A DNA stretch of 64,000 nt from Pseudomonas pudica (GCF_015680405.1 NZ_JADLJS010000002.1:243888-307887); one strand, 5' to 3'. Shown: positions 19,275-27,637, counted from the first letter of the stretch. The notes: generated by a model not told the origin, from the sequence alone. Numbers and translations: made by a program.

Positions 19275-19889
19275 ATGCAACAGTTCCTGATCATCGCCCT
19301 CGCCCACTTTCTCGCCCTGCTTTCTCCCGGCCCGGACTTCTTCCTGGTCGCACGTACCTCGGTCAACGCCGGCTGGCGCGTCGCGAGCGGCGCATGCCTG
19401 GGTATCGCCCTGGCAAACGGCGTGTTCATCGCCATGGCTTTCACCGGCCTGTCGGTGCTGCAGGAAGGCAGCCTGCTGTTCACCATCCTGCAACTGGCCG
19501 GCGCCGGCTACCTGCTGTACGTCGGCACCCTGTTCCTGCGCCATGCCGGGCAAACCAGCCTGGGCGCAGTCGCTGGCAAGCAAACAGTGCACGGTTGGTG
19601 GCGGGGATTGGGCATGGGGTTCCTGTCCGGCATCCTCAACCCGAAAAATGCGCTGTTCTATGCCAGCCTGGTGAGCATGGTCGCCAGCGCCAGCATTGCC
19701 TGGAAAACAATCTATGCCCTGTGGATGTTCAGCATCGTGCTGCTGTGGGATCTGCTGGTTGCCGTGACCATCGGCAACCCGCTGGTACTGCGGCGCTTTG
19801 CCCGCTGCCTGCCGTGGCTGGAGCGGGCCTCCGGGGTCATGCTGGTGCTATTGGCTGCGGTACTGTTGTTTCACCTGGCCTGGGGCTGA
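19275..19889 (+). CDS. LysE/RhtB-family exporter (second)
   Basis: Inner-membrane exporter of 204 residues; the signature is FLALLSPGPDFFLVARTSVNAGWR, and GMGFLSGILNPKNALFYASLVS is the central motif. Typical RhtB length and topology. The only nearby regulator is the AraC protein upstream. The 3' end overlaps the convergent phosphatase gene by about 50 bases, an unusual but plausible antisense overlap. Confidence 0.92.
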   Translation: MQQFLIIALAHFLALLSPGPDFFLVARTSVNAGWRVASGACLGIALANGVFIAMAFTGLSVLQEGSLLFTILQLAGAGYLLYVGTLFLRHAGQTSLGAVAGKQTVHGWWRGLGMGFLSGILNPKNALFYASLVSMVASASIAWKTIYALWMFSIVLLWDLLVAVTIGNPLVLRRFARCLPWLERASGVMLVLLAAVLLFHLAWG

Positions 19890-20562
19890 CCAGTTGCAGG
19901 GTCCGCATGTCCATCAAGGTGAAATGGCCACTGGCCCAGCCACCGGTATCCAGGTGCCAGACGTTGCCCAGCAGCTTGGCTTCCAGTACCGGCGTGTGGC
20001 CCACCAACAAGGCACGCAGGCCCTGCACTGGCTGGGTATCTCCTACCTTCAGGCGCCGCCGCGACCATTGGCACACTTCCCGTATCTTGGGGTCGTCATC
20101 CAGTTCCAGCCAGGTCCTCAACACCGTCCAATCGGCATATGGGCTGTCGGCATGCAGCAGGCCAACCAGGCCCGCCGCACTTTCAACCTCTATCGCAATC
20201 GGCAGCTGCTCGAAGCGCTCCACGAAACGCAATTGCCGGGCCCTCGGCAGGTCCAGAAACCAGCCACCACCGGCGGCGCGGTACATATCCAGATCGAGCC
20301 GCCCGCCGCGCACGCGTGTGATTGCCAAGGCCTCGTGGTTACCCTGCACGGCATGGAACCAGGGCTGCGCCAGCCATTCCAGCGCCGCCTCGCTGTCCGG
20401 CCCACGGTCGACCAGGTCTCCCACGCTGAACAGGCGGTCCACGGCCGGATCGAAACCTACCCCATCCAGGCATTGCTGCAAGCGCTGGAAGTGACCATGG
20501 ATATCGCCCACCGCCAGGTCACGCCCCCGCAGGTTGGCAATAAGACGCCGAAACCGTGCCAT
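19837..20562 (-). CDS. PrpA/PrpB-like metallophosphatase
   Basis: Calcineurin-type phosphoesterase of 241 residues related to the serine/threonine protein phosphatases PrpA and PrpB. Metal ligands are visible as AVGDIHGH (about residue 17), SVGDLVDRGPDS (about 46), VQGNHEAL (about 73) and, near the end, LVGHTPVLE and DTGGW. Cytosolic; in E. coli relatives act on phosphoproteins in envelope-stress signalling. The last ~17 codons overlap the convergent LysE gene. A shorter 3' end is not available in frame, so the overlap seems real. Confidence 0.92.
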   Translation of the reverse strand: MARFRRLIANLRGRDLAVGDIHGHFQRLQQCLDGVGFDPAVDRLFSVGDLVDRGPDSEAALEWLAQPWFHAVQGNHEALAITRVRGGRLDLDMYRAAGGGWFLDLPRARQLRFVERFEQLPIAIEVESAAGLVGLLHADSPYADWTVLRTWLELDDDPKIREVCQWSRRRLKVGDTQPVQGLRALLVGHTPVLEAKLLGNVWHLDTGGWASGHFTLMDMRTLQLVSPRPGETTVPQPIAPA

Positions 20563-20637
20563 TACAATCTTCCTCTGCTGGTAGCGCCATGCCAGGGGTA
20601 AAATGAAGGCACACGCAATCTGCCCCGGAGGTGCATC

Positions 20638-21153
20638 ATGCGTACCGCCCTCGTGTGTGCCGTGCTCATGGCGCTGTCACTGGACAGCATGGCACAAGGT
20701 GCCCCGGCCGCGCAGGTCGAGGTACGTTTCGAGCATCCGGAAAAATTCCGCGATGCCAGCCTCGACAGCCACGGGTACGAGCGTGGCGCCGACGCCTATG
20801 TGATGAACACCCTGACCCAGTACCTGCAGAAGCTTGGCCAACGCTACCTGCAACCTGGCCAGCAATTGGTCATCGATATTCGCGACATCGACCTGGCCGG
20901 GCGTTTCGAGCCCTGGCACAGCCAGGCCTACGATGTACGTTACATGCGCGAAATCACCTGGCCGACCATCGACCTCAGCTACACCCTCACCCAACCGGGC
21001 AAACCCGACCAGCAGGCGCAGGAGCGGGTCAGCGACAAGATGTACCTCAGCCGCCCGGGCCGGGTCACGAGCAGCAGCGACCGCCTGTATGCCGAAAAGG
21101 CCATGCTCGACGACTGGTTCCGCCAGCGCTTCGCCGTCCACCCGGCATCCTGA
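20638..21153 (+). CDS. DUF3016 secreted protein
   Basis: A 171-residue protein with signal peptide MRTALVCAVLMALSLDSMAQGAPAA. The rest matches the pattern of DUF3016 proteins of gammaproteobacteria: VEVRFEHPEKFRDAS, LGQRYLQPGQQLVIDIRDIDLAGRFEPW, RYMREITWPTIDLSYTL and a C-terminal LYAEKAMLDDWFRQRF. Function unknown; probably periplasmic or a stripped lipoprotein-like factor. CCGGAGGTGCATC is a strong ribosome site. It is divergent from the phosphatase gene. Confidence 0.85.
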   Translation: MRTALVCAVLMALSLDSMAQGAPAAQVEVRFEHPEKFRDASLDSHGYERGADAYVMNTLTQYLQKLGQRYLQPGQQLVIDIRDIDLAGRFEPWHSQAYDVRYMREITWPTIDLSYTLTQPGKPDQQAQERVSDKMYLSRPGRVTSSSDRLYAEKAMLDDWFRQRFAVHPAS

Positions 21154-21229
21154 AAGGCCCTTCACTGGTACAGGCGCAGGTGCCGGTAGTATGCTCGGCC
21201 TTTCAACCTGTACCAGGGAAGGGTTTTTC

Positions 21230-21973
21230 ATGAAGTTGTGCGCCGTGCAACTGGCGTCGCTCAAGGGCGATGTGCAAGCCAACCTCGAACGCCACCTGGC
21301 CTGCATCGAACAGGCTGCAGCCCTTGGCGCGGAACTGGTGGTATTTCCCGAACTGTCACTGACCGGCTATGAGCCAACTCTCGCGCGGCAGGTCGCCCTC
21401 CCTGTCAGTTCGGCGCGGCTGGACCCGCTGCAGGCAGCCTGCGACCGGCTTGGTATCACCGTGGCCGTGGGCCTGCCACTACCGACACCTGATGGCATTC
21501 GTATCGGCATGCCAATTCTCAGCCCCGGTGTACCGCGCCAGGCCTATGCCAAGCGGCGCCTGCATGACGATGAACTGCCCTGGTTCACCCCAGGCGATCA
21601 AGCCTTGCTGCTGCAGGTCGGCGCCCACCGGGTAGCGCCTGCGATCTGCTACGAATCGATGTTCATGGCCCATGCGGCGGCCGCACGGGAACACGGTGCC
21701 GACCTGTATCTGGTCAGCGTGGCGAAGACGGCCAAGGGCATCCAAGAGGGTTATCTGCACTACCCCGAGGTGGCTCGTGAGCTGGGCATGACGGTGTTGC
21801 TGGCCAACTGCGTGGGGCCGGCCGATACCTTCATTGGCGCCGGTGGCTCGGCGGCATGGGACAGCCAGGGGCACCTGCTGGCCCGCCTGGACGACCGCAG
21901 CGAAGGGTTGATCGTGCTGGATACCGCCAACGCCAGTGCCATGGCGGTGCCTTTGGCCCCCCACCCAGCATGA
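21230..21973 (+). CDS. Nitrilase-superfamily carbon-nitrogen hydrolase
   Basis: Cytosolic amidase-like enzyme of 247 residues with the full catalytic set: Glu in VVFPELSLTGYEP (about residue 43), Lys in YAKRRLHDDE (about 108) and Cys in PAICYESMF (about 141). Starts MKLCAVQLASLKGDV, typical of the family. The substrate cannot be told from sequence; relatives hydrolyse omega-amides, N-carbamoyl amines or deaminated glutathione. Its stop overlaps the next small membrane-protein gene by four bases, so the two are coupled. Confidence 0.92.
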   Translation: MKLCAVQLASLKGDVQANLERHLACIEQAAALGAELVVFPELSLTGYEPTLARQVALPVSSARLDPLQAACDRLGITVAVGLPLPTPDGIRIGMPILSPGVPRQAYAKRRLHDDELPWFTPGDQALLLQVGAHRVAPAICYESMFMAHAAAAREHGADLYLVSVAKTAKGIQEGYLHYPEVARELGMTVLLANCVGPADTFIGAGGSAAWDSQGHLLARLDDRSEGLIVLDTANASAMAVPLAPHPA

Positions 21974-22212
21974 TCTACTTGTTCCTGGCGTTGCTGAGTT
22001 ATGCCTGTACCTACTACCTGACGGGGCTGCTGATTCAGGGGCAACTGGCCGATGTGGCCGAGGGCTTGCGCCACCGGCCCGATGCGCCGACACCCGGCGA
22101 GTACCTGCGTGCAGTCAAGCCACATGCGCGCCGGGCTCATCGGCAGTACACCCTGGTGGCTGGCTCAGCGTTGGCCGTGCTGGTCTGCCTGGTCGCCAGC
22201 TGGTTCTGCTGA
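21970..22212 (+). CDS. Small membrane protein
   Basis: An 80-residue protein with an N-terminal hydrophobic helix (MIYLFLALLSYACTYYLTGLLI), a charged central part rich in Arg and His (about 26-60), and a second helix at the C-terminus (YTLVAGSALAVLVCLVASWF). No family recognised. The ATG overlaps the stop of the hydrolase (ATGA), which supports the start and translational coupling. It converges with the alkyltransferase gene five bases later. Confidence 0.75.
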   Translation: MIYLFLALLSYACTYYLTGLLIQGQLADVAEGLRHRPDAPTPGEYLRAVKPHARRAHRQYTLVAGSALAVLVCLVASWFC

Positions 22213-22216
22213 CGAC

Positions 22217-22717
22217 TTACAGGTCCAGTGCCAGGCTTTGCCGGCCCTCCAGCGCCAACAGGTACTGCTTGGCCGCCAGGCCGCCGGCAAAGCCGGTGAG
22301 GCTGCCCGAAGCACCGATCACCCGATGGCACGGGGCGATGATCGAGATCGGGTTGCGGCCATTGGCAGCGCCTACCGCACGCACCGCAGTGGGGTTGCCG
22401 ACCTGCCGGGCGATGTCGCTGTAGCTGCGGGTTTCACCGAACGGTATCGCCAACAGCGCGGTCCACACCTGACGCTGGAATTCGGTGCCGGCAAAGTCCA
22501 GTGCCAGGTCGAAGCGCTGGCGTTTGCCGGCAAAGTACTCGCCGAGTTGGCGGGCGGTTTCAAGCAGTACCGGGCACTGGTCATCACGGTGCAGGGCGCC
22601 AAGGCGCACGCGGTTTTCCCGCTCCTCTTCCCAGAGTACGGCTGCCAGGCACTCGCCACGGGCTACCAGGGTCAGGGTGCCGACAGGCGACTGCATGAAG
22701 GTGAATGCGCTGGACAT
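22217..22717 (-). CDS. ogt: Methylated-DNA--protein-cysteine methyltransferase
   Basis: Suicide DNA-repair alkyltransferase of 166 residues that removes O6-alkyl groups from guanine. The acceptor Cys lies in IIAPCHRVIGASGSLTGFAGGL, with PFGETRSYSDIARQVGNPTAVRAVG the helix-turn-helix and Arg-finger segment. There is no Ada N-terminal domain, so it is the Ogt-like stand-alone form. It lies immediately downstream of the EPS export genes on the same strand, but with a 140-base gap and a GC hairpin between. Confidence 0.94.
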   Translation of the reverse strand: MSSAFTFMQSPVGTLTLVARGECLAAVLWEEERENRVRLGALHRDDQCPVLLETARQLGEYFAGKRQRFDLALDFAGTEFQRQVWTALLAIPFGETRSYSDIARQVGNPTAVRAVGAANGRNPISIIAPCHRVIGASGSLTGFAGGLAAKQYLLALEGRQSLALDL

Positions 22718-22827
22718 AAGCAGGCTCCTGCCAGGTTGCGATCAACCTACTGTACGCATCCACAGCCCTGCCTGCATCCGCTTTCTTGCTCAGGCAATCA
22801 CGCTACCGCATATTGCCTGGGCGCGAT

Positions 22828-22844
22828 GGGCTGCGAAGCAGCCC
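22828..22844. repeat. Perfect GC hairpin at the end of the EPS export module
   Basis: GGGCTGC-GAA-GCAGCCC, 14 bases after the kinase stop codon. It looks like half of a REP-type element; no T-run follows on the minus strand, so a Rho-independent terminator is not clear. Confidence 0.55.
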
Positions 22845-22858
22845 CGGAACCCCGAACC

Positions 22859-23665
22859 TCAATAATAGGTACGAGGCTGCTCGTCAGCCTTGTTCAATAC
22901 CGTCCCCACCAGGTTCACCCTGGCCAGGTGATGCAGGCAATCTTCGATTTCCTTCCTGTTGTTCATACCGTTGGCCACTACCAGCAGCACACAATCGAAC
23001 TTGGGTATCACGGTGATCGCATCGTCAGAGCTGAGCAGCGGTGGCAAATCGAAAATGCAGATGCGCGACTCGTAGCGGTTGCGCAGTTCGCTGATCAGGT
23101 TGTTCACCTTGGGCGATGACAGCATTTCGGTAGACAGTGGCACCGGTACCCGTGTGGGTAGTACCACGAACCGAGGCAAGGTCGGGTTGACCAGGCAGTC
23201 CTGCAGCAGGGCCTTGTCGGTCAGAAACTCGTTCAACGCCTGATCCATGGGTAGGCCCAGGCTGCTGCCGACCTTGGGCCGACGCAGGTCGAAGTCCACC
23301 AGCAAAGCGGTCTTGGTGGTGTGGTGGGCAATGCTCATGGCCAGGTTGATCGACAGCACCGTCTTGCCCGCTTCAGGGGTTGGCGAGGTGATTGCCAAGG
23401 TTCGCCAGCCATTCTCGTCCATGGTCCTGAGCACTTGCGTGCGCAGCAGGTCGATCGGCCCGTTCATGTGGGAGTTCTTGTTGTAGGCGACGATACGGTG
23501 CCGCTCCAGGTGCTCCGCGCGCAGCGGCACCACCTTGGTGTTCACGTAATCGAACTGGCCAGGCACTTCTGCCAGCGCCGTCCCAGGGGCGGGTGACAAG
23601 GCCTGCGGAGTGCCCGGGGTAACCTGGTGAAGATTATTGCCAACAGCCGGCTTGGTCCTGTCCAT
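22859..23665 (-). CDS. BY-kinase-type ATPase of exopolysaccharide export
   Basis: A 268-residue cytosolic ParA-like ATPase/tyrosine kinase (CpsD/CapB, Wzc cytoplasmic-domain family). Motifs: a Walker-A-like SPTPEAGKTVLSINLA (about residue 72), Walker A' TALLVDFDLRRPKVGSSLG and Walker B SRICIFDLPP. The C-terminal Tyr cluster is short (only TYY at the end). It is separate from its membrane partner at 23676, ten bases upstream, as in two-component PCP systems. Start 23665 (MDRTKP) chosen because earlier Met codons lie inside the partner gene. Regulates polymer length and export by phosphorylation cycles; inferred from family. Confidence 0.9.
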   Translation of the reverse strand: MDRTKPAVGNNLHQVTPGTPQALSPAPGTALAEVPGQFDYVNTKVVPLRAEHLERHRIVAYNKNSHMNGPIDLLRTQVLRTMDENGWRTLAITSPTPEAGKTVLSINLAMSIAHHTTKTALLVDFDLRRPKVGSSLGLPMDQALNEFLTDKALLQDCLVNPTLPRFVVLPTRVPVPLSTEMLSSPKVNNLISELRNRYESRICIFDLPPLLSSDDAITVIPKFDCVLLVVANGMNNRKEIEDCLHHLARVNLVGTVLNKADEQPRTYY

Positions 23666-23675
23666 CACTGCTTTC

Positions 23676-25238
23676 CTATGCAAACCGAGACATGACTTTG
23701 AGCAACAGCACATCCAGTGGCATGTAGAACACGTGCACCAGCACCACCATGATAGCCGCCAGTACCAGTGCCGCCAGGATAAGCCAGTTGCGCCACCGCT
23801 TGCGCCTGGCCACATCGGCCTTGGTATCGATGTATGGCAACGCCACCAGCACCCGCCTGCCCAGCAGGTTTTCCAGGGCACCGACGCCGCGAACACGCTG
23901 ATTGAACATTTCCATCAACATCACCAGCGCACCGCCACCTGCTGGTGCCAGCACCAGGCCCAGAGCAGCGATTTTCTTGCGGTTGGGCTTGATCGGTTTC
24001 TCGGGCATCAGCGGTGGTTCCAGCAGCACGAAGCGCTCGGCCTTGTTCTCCTGCTCCAGGCTTTCGGTAATCTTCGCACCCATTTCCTTGGCGCGGATTT
24101 CCTCGTACTTCTTGCGCGCATTGTCGTGGTCGCGCATCAAGGTCACCAGGCCACGCTCGACCTGCGGTGCCTCGAGGATCTCGGCCTCGTAGCCTTCCAT
24201 CTTGCGGGTCAATTCGCGCTTCTGCTCGGCCAGCGAAGCAATGCGCTCCTGTGCCGCACTCATCTTGGCGCGCACGCGGGCGACATCAAGGCCGACCGTG
24301 GAGGCCGCAAGCGTGCGATTGCCACTGGCTTCGAGCGCCTGGATCCTGCGCTTGACCGCCACCACATCGGGGTGGGCTTCCTTGTAGCGGCTGAGCAGCC
24401 GGGCATACTCGGCCTTCAGGCTGGGCAGGTCCTGGGGCTGTTCGGCACTGGCCGCCCTGGGGCCTTCCCCGGTTTTGGTGGCCAGCCCGGCACTGGCCGC
24501 AGACAGTTCCAGTTCAAGGTAACGCAGCTCTTCCTGGGCGGCCTTGTAATCACGGTCGACCTCGCGGAACTCCAGCTCCGACCGTGACAGCATGTTCATG
24601 CGCAAGGTCTGGTGTTCGGGCAAGGCGTTGGCGTGGGCCTGCTTGAAATCCGCCAGCTGGTTTTCCAGGCTGGCCAGCTCGGCACCCAGCTTGTTCGCCT
24701 CCTGGGTGAGGAACTCGGTGGTTTCGTTGGCTCGCTCGGTACGCTGCTTGAGGTTCTCGTTGAGGAACAGCGTCACCAGCTCGTCGGCGACTTCCTTGGC
24801 CACCTCTGGCTGCTTGTGCTCGAAGGACACATTGAAGGCCACGGTCGCTTCACCGCGCCCGCGTACATAGGTGGTGAGGGTCTCGACCACGACGGCACTG
24901 CGCATGTGGTCGATCTTGTCGCCGTCGCTGAAGCGCTTGTCGGGGAAGAGGTTGTACTTGTCGATGATGCGTAGCAGGTTTTCGCGGGTCATCACCCGTT
25001 GGCGGATCACTTCGATGCGTTCATCGGCAAAGCTGGTGTTGTTGGTCGACACCAGCTCGGGGGAAATTTGCTGCGACTCCACCAGGATGGTGCCGGTCGA
25101 TTGGTAGATCGGCGGCACCATCACCGCGACTGCGACGGTCGCGGCCAGGATGACTGCGATGCTCAACCCCAATAACAGGGCCCGGTCCTTGATTATGGCG
25201 ATGTAATCTCTGAGGGAGAGCTCGTAGTCGGACTTCAT
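23676..25238 (-). CDS. Wzz/PCP chain-length determinant of exopolysaccharide export
   Basis: A 520-residue inner-membrane polysaccharide co-polymerase. An N-terminal helix (DRALLLGLSIAVILAATVAVAVMV, about 17-40) is followed by the Wzz domain beginning IYQSTGTILVESQQI, a long periplasmic coiled-coil (about 180-400), and the PCP proline motif with the second helix PLMPEKPIKPNRKKIAALGLVLAPAGGG (about 420-445), a short tail and a further C-terminal helix. The ATPase domain is encoded by the next gene. Together they would control length and export of an EPS. Confidence 0.92.
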   Translation of the reverse strand: MKSDYELSLRDYIAIIKDRALLLGLSIAVILAATVAVAVMVPPIYQSTGTILVESQQISPELVSTNNTSFADERIEVIRQRVMTRENLLRIIDKYNLFPDKRFSDGDKIDHMRSAVVVETLTTYVRGRGEATVAFNVSFEHKQPEVAKEVADELVTLFLNENLKQRTERANETTEFLTQEANKLGAELASLENQLADFKQAHANALPEHQTLRMNMLSRSELEFREVDRDYKAAQEELRYLELELSAASAGLATKTGEGPRAASAEQPQDLPSLKAEYARLLSRYKEAHPDVVAVKRRIQALEASGNRTLAASTVGLDVARVRAKMSAAQERIASLAEQKRELTRKMEGYEAEILEAPQVERGLVTLMRDHDNARKKYEEIRAKEMGAKITESLEQENKAERFVLLEPPLMPEKPIKPNRKKIAALGLVLAPAGGGALVMLMEMFNQRVRGVGALENLLGRRVLVALPYIDTKADVARRKRWRNWLILAALVLAAIMVVLVHVFYMPLDVLLLKVMSRFA

Positions 25239-25257
25239 GGGGCCACCTGCCTGAAGT

Positions 25258-26373
25258 TCAGATGTCGGGGTACCTGTACGTCAACGTCAAACCCACGATA
25301 GTAGCGTTCGCATCGGCTTCGTGATCCTGCTGCCGTTCCTTGTACATCAGCGACAGGCGCAGGTCCCAGTACGGCGAAAACTCGCGGCTGGCCCACACGC
25401 TGTAAGTCTGCAGGGTGTTGGGGGTCTGCCCTTTGCTGTCTTGCCAGGCAGCGTCCGCGCCCACCCGAGTCAATTCGCTGACGGCATAACTCCACACACC
25501 GCGCACCTGGTCCAGCTCGGCGAAGCCGCCTTCGGCACTGGCCACCGTGCTGCGTTCTGCTGTGAAGCTGGCGACGGCGCGCGCACCGGTATACAGCAGC
25601 GCTACCCCACCCTCCCCACGTCGGCCACCTTCGTCACCGGAAACCTCGGTGACACCCACATGCGCGTCGGCGCTGAGGCGTTCGGAGAGCTGGTACTTGA
25701 CCCCGACCGCCGGGCTGTAGCTGTTGGACGCCGTCGCCGTCTGGTCCTGCTCGGGCTCATAGCGCCGGGCGCCAAAGCGGCTGTACAGATCGGCCCGCTC
25801 GCTCCAGGCGTAGGTCCAGGTGAACACGTTGCCCAGTTCTTCGTAACCCGTCAGCGTACTGATGTCATAACGTGCACGGTTGTACGTGGTTTCGTTGCTC
25901 AGGGTGCTGCGTTCGGTAACCGCCTGGCTCCAGTTGCCGGCCAGCGTATACAGCTTTTGCGTGCCATCGGTGGTGACCACGCCGGTATCCAGCACCGTTC
26001 CCGAAAGCGTCGAACTTTCGTTGTAACGCGCCAGCAGGCCGAACCGCCCGCGCTCGGTCTGGCGCTGCCAGCCCAGGCTGACGTCGGGGTCCTCACGGTC
26101 GTCGACCACCGCCGTGTCAGATGAGCGTAATACGTTCATGCCCAGCCCCAACCTCAGTTCGTCACGGTCGAAGGTACCGATCAGGGTGTAATCGGGCGCG
26201 ATGATCGTGCGCGTTATGCCCTTTTCACCCGACGACAGCAGCAAGGGGTTGCTGTCATGTTCGACGGATGTCGGTACTACCACCGTAGACTGCCAATTTG
26301 CTGCCAGGACTGTGTCCGTAAATGGCAACACCAAGATTGCCGTTGCAATGCTAGTTGTTCTTAGAAGAGGCAT
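25258..26373 (-). CDS. Outer-membrane beta-barrel protein of the EPS module
   Basis: A 371-residue protein with a signal peptide (MPLLRTTSIATAILVLPFTDTVLA) and a series of alternating amphipathic strands such as LLARYNESSTLSG and VWSYAVSELTRVGADAAW. It ends in TYRYPDI, not in Phe. It resembles the outer-membrane beta-barrel proteins (EpsL-like or BBP2-like) found next to EpsD/Wza-type genes in PEP-CTERM/exosortase EPS loci. Exact role unknown: polymer passage or anchoring. The ribosome site is weak and 24 bases separate it from the OPX gene. Confidence 0.8.
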   Translation of the reverse strand: MPLLRTTSIATAILVLPFTDTVLAANWQSTVVVPTSVEHDSNPLLLSSGEKGITRTIIAPDYTLIGTFDRDELRLGLGMNVLRSSDTAVVDDREDPDVSLGWQRQTERGRFGLLARYNESSTLSGTVLDTGVVTTDGTQKLYTLAGNWSQAVTERSTLSNETTYNRARYDISTLTGYEELGNVFTWTYAWSERADLYSRFGARRYEPEQDQTATASNSYSPAVGVKYQLSERLSADAHVGVTEVSGDEGGRRGEGGVALLYTGARAVASFTAERSTVASAEGGFAELDQVRGVWSYAVSELTRVGADAAWQDSKGQTPNTLQTYSVWASREFSPYWDLRLSLMYKERQQDHEADANATIVGLTLTYRYPDI

Positions 26374-26397
26374 TAAGTGTTCTTATTGAAGGCAAGA

Positions 26398-26955
26398 TCA
26401 AGGAACGACCAGCGTATCGCCAGCCTGCAGTTGGATGTTGGTGGACATATCCCGGCCAGACACCAGGTCTCTATATCGCACGGGCAGGATTTTTTGGGAA
26501 GCTCCGGTGCCACGCACCACCTTGATTTCGCTTTCATCGGCAAACTTGTCCAGGCCGCCAGACATGCTCAGGGCCTGCAGCACTGCCGTAGGGCCTGCCA
26601 TTTGTACCGGCCCGGGTTTGATCACCTTGCCTTGTACATAGACCAGGTTACCGGCAATGCTCTTGACGACAACGCTGACGTTCGGGTCGGGGAGAAACTT
26701 CTCGAGTTTGGCAGCCACTTGTTTTTCAACGGTCGTCACATCCAGCCCGGCAACATCGATGCGCCCGGCCAGGGGGAACGTGATACTGCCATCGGGAAGT
26801 ACAGTGGCTTCCTGGCGCAGGCTATCTTCCTGCCATACCGAAACCATCACCACATCGCCGGGGCTGAGCAGGTAAGTAGCATTGTTCGGGTCGGCCTTAC
26901 CGGCACCAGACCACGCCATCAGCATGCAGAACGCGGCAAACATTGAACGCACCAT
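26398..26955 (-). CDS. Wza/OPX-type polysaccharide export protein
   Basis: A 185-residue periplasmic/outer-membrane export protein. After a signal peptide (MVRSMFAAFCMLMAWSGAGKA) comes the poly_export domain (YLLSPGDVVMVSVWQEDSLRQEATVLPDGSITFPLAGRID) and a SLBB domain (VVVKSIAGNLVYVQGKV...). Ends DTLVVP, the normal end of short OPX proteins. There is no lipobox Cys at the cleavage site and no C-terminal amphipathic helix like that of Wza, so it is the short type that needs a separate outer-membrane partner, plausibly the next gene. ATG 26955 is preceded by GGAGGG, abutted by a GGCCG-TTT-CGGCC hairpin that could modulate ribosome access. Confidence 0.92.
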   Translation of the reverse strand: MVRSMFAAFCMLMAWSGAGKADPNNATYLLSPGDVVMVSVWQEDSLRQEATVLPDGSITFPLAGRIDVAGLDVTTVEKQVAAKLEKFLPDPNVSVVVKSIAGNLVYVQGKVIKPGPVQMAGPTAVLQALSMSGGLDKFADESEIKVVRGTGASQKILPVRYRDLVSGRDMSTNIQLQAGDTLVVP

Positions 26956-27212
26956 GAGGGTCCCTCCGGCCGAAACGGCCCGAAAAAGAGCACTGAATGA
27001 GAACAACACACCAACTCTCGCTCCGCTTCGCGGCATACGCCAACCGCGATGGCCTCGATCTTCCAGAGGCCTGCCTTGACGCTGTGCAGCCTGGGCTGTG
27101 CTGCCTGCAACCGTGGACCTGCACGGGCTACTGGCAATATAGCAACGGCTCGGGAATTCACAAGCCAGGCCCCGGGCCGCTGGCGTCAAGGGTTAACCCC
27201 AGGCTGGCGGAC
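26956..27212 (-). other. Long non-coding spacer inside the EPS module
   Basis: These 257 bases separate the small secreted protein from the OPX gene. I found no convincing ORF with a ribosome site on either strand. GC-rich inverted segments occur: GGCCGAAACGGCC at 26968-26980 directly before the OPX ribosome site, and CCAGG...CCGGGCCGCTGG around 27166-27184. It may be a processed or regulated intra-operon leader. Confidence 0.4.
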
Positions 27213-27389
27213 TCAGATCTTGTTCCTGTTGGCGACTGCCACGAAGCCAACGACAGCAAATGCAAAGAACCAACCTGCGGTTGAAACAGGGATGATACTG
27301 TTCTGATTGATATACATATCCGCCGCACGCGCCGCGCCACTCAACAGCGCCAGCAAAGACATCGATTTGATAATCAGAGCCGTGCGCAT
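27213..27389 (-). CDS. Tiny secreted protein with PEP-CTERM-like sorting tail
   Basis: A 58-residue protein at the head of the EPS export module. Residues 1-23 are a signal peptide (MRTALIIKSMSLLALLSGAARAA). The short middle (DMYINQNS) is followed by a C-terminal signal IIPVSTAGWFFAFAVVGFVA-VANRNKI: a Pro-containing motif, a Trp, a hydrophobic helix and a basic end, resembling the VPLPA-type PEP-CTERM variants. AGGAGGGGCGT is a strong ribosome site before ATG 27389; an earlier ATG at 27416 lacks one. No exosortase gene is in the window, so processing is uncertain; it may simply be a small two-helix membrane protein. Confidence 0.65.
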   Translation of the reverse strand: MRTALIIKSMSLLALLSGAARAADMYINQNSIIPVSTAGWFFAFAVVGFVAVANRNKI

Positions 27390-27461
27390 ACGCCCCTCCT
27401 GTAAGAGGAAAATCAAGTATTTGTTGGCGTGGTGTTCGCGAGTTGCATGACTGTTGAATTG

Positions 27462-27490
27462 AGCTTATGAACACAATGACATTGCGTCAA
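27462..27490 (-). promoter_or_regulatory. Candidate sigma-70 promoter of the EPS export module
   Basis: On the minus strand TTGACG (27490-27485) and TAAGCT (27467-27462) are 17 bases apart, about 70 bases before the small secreted protein's ATG, in an AT-rich stretch. Good -35, moderate -10. Confidence 0.5.
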
Positions 27491-27637
27491 CGATTCGACA
27501 CTATAATAAAATTCAATGGGCAACGGATGGTATCGTCAAAATATCGACGTACAAGTTGAGCATAAGGCGCTGCCATGGTGGCGCCAACGTTTCATCCCTG
27601 AGAAAGGCAAGGCGGGGCGCTCTGGCGCCCCGGCGTC

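Noticed and set aside
27502..27507. TATAAT on the plus strand upstream of the XRE gene
   Set aside because: Perfect -10 match but no -35 at suitable spacing and no plus-strand gene follows; treated as chance in AT-rich DNA.
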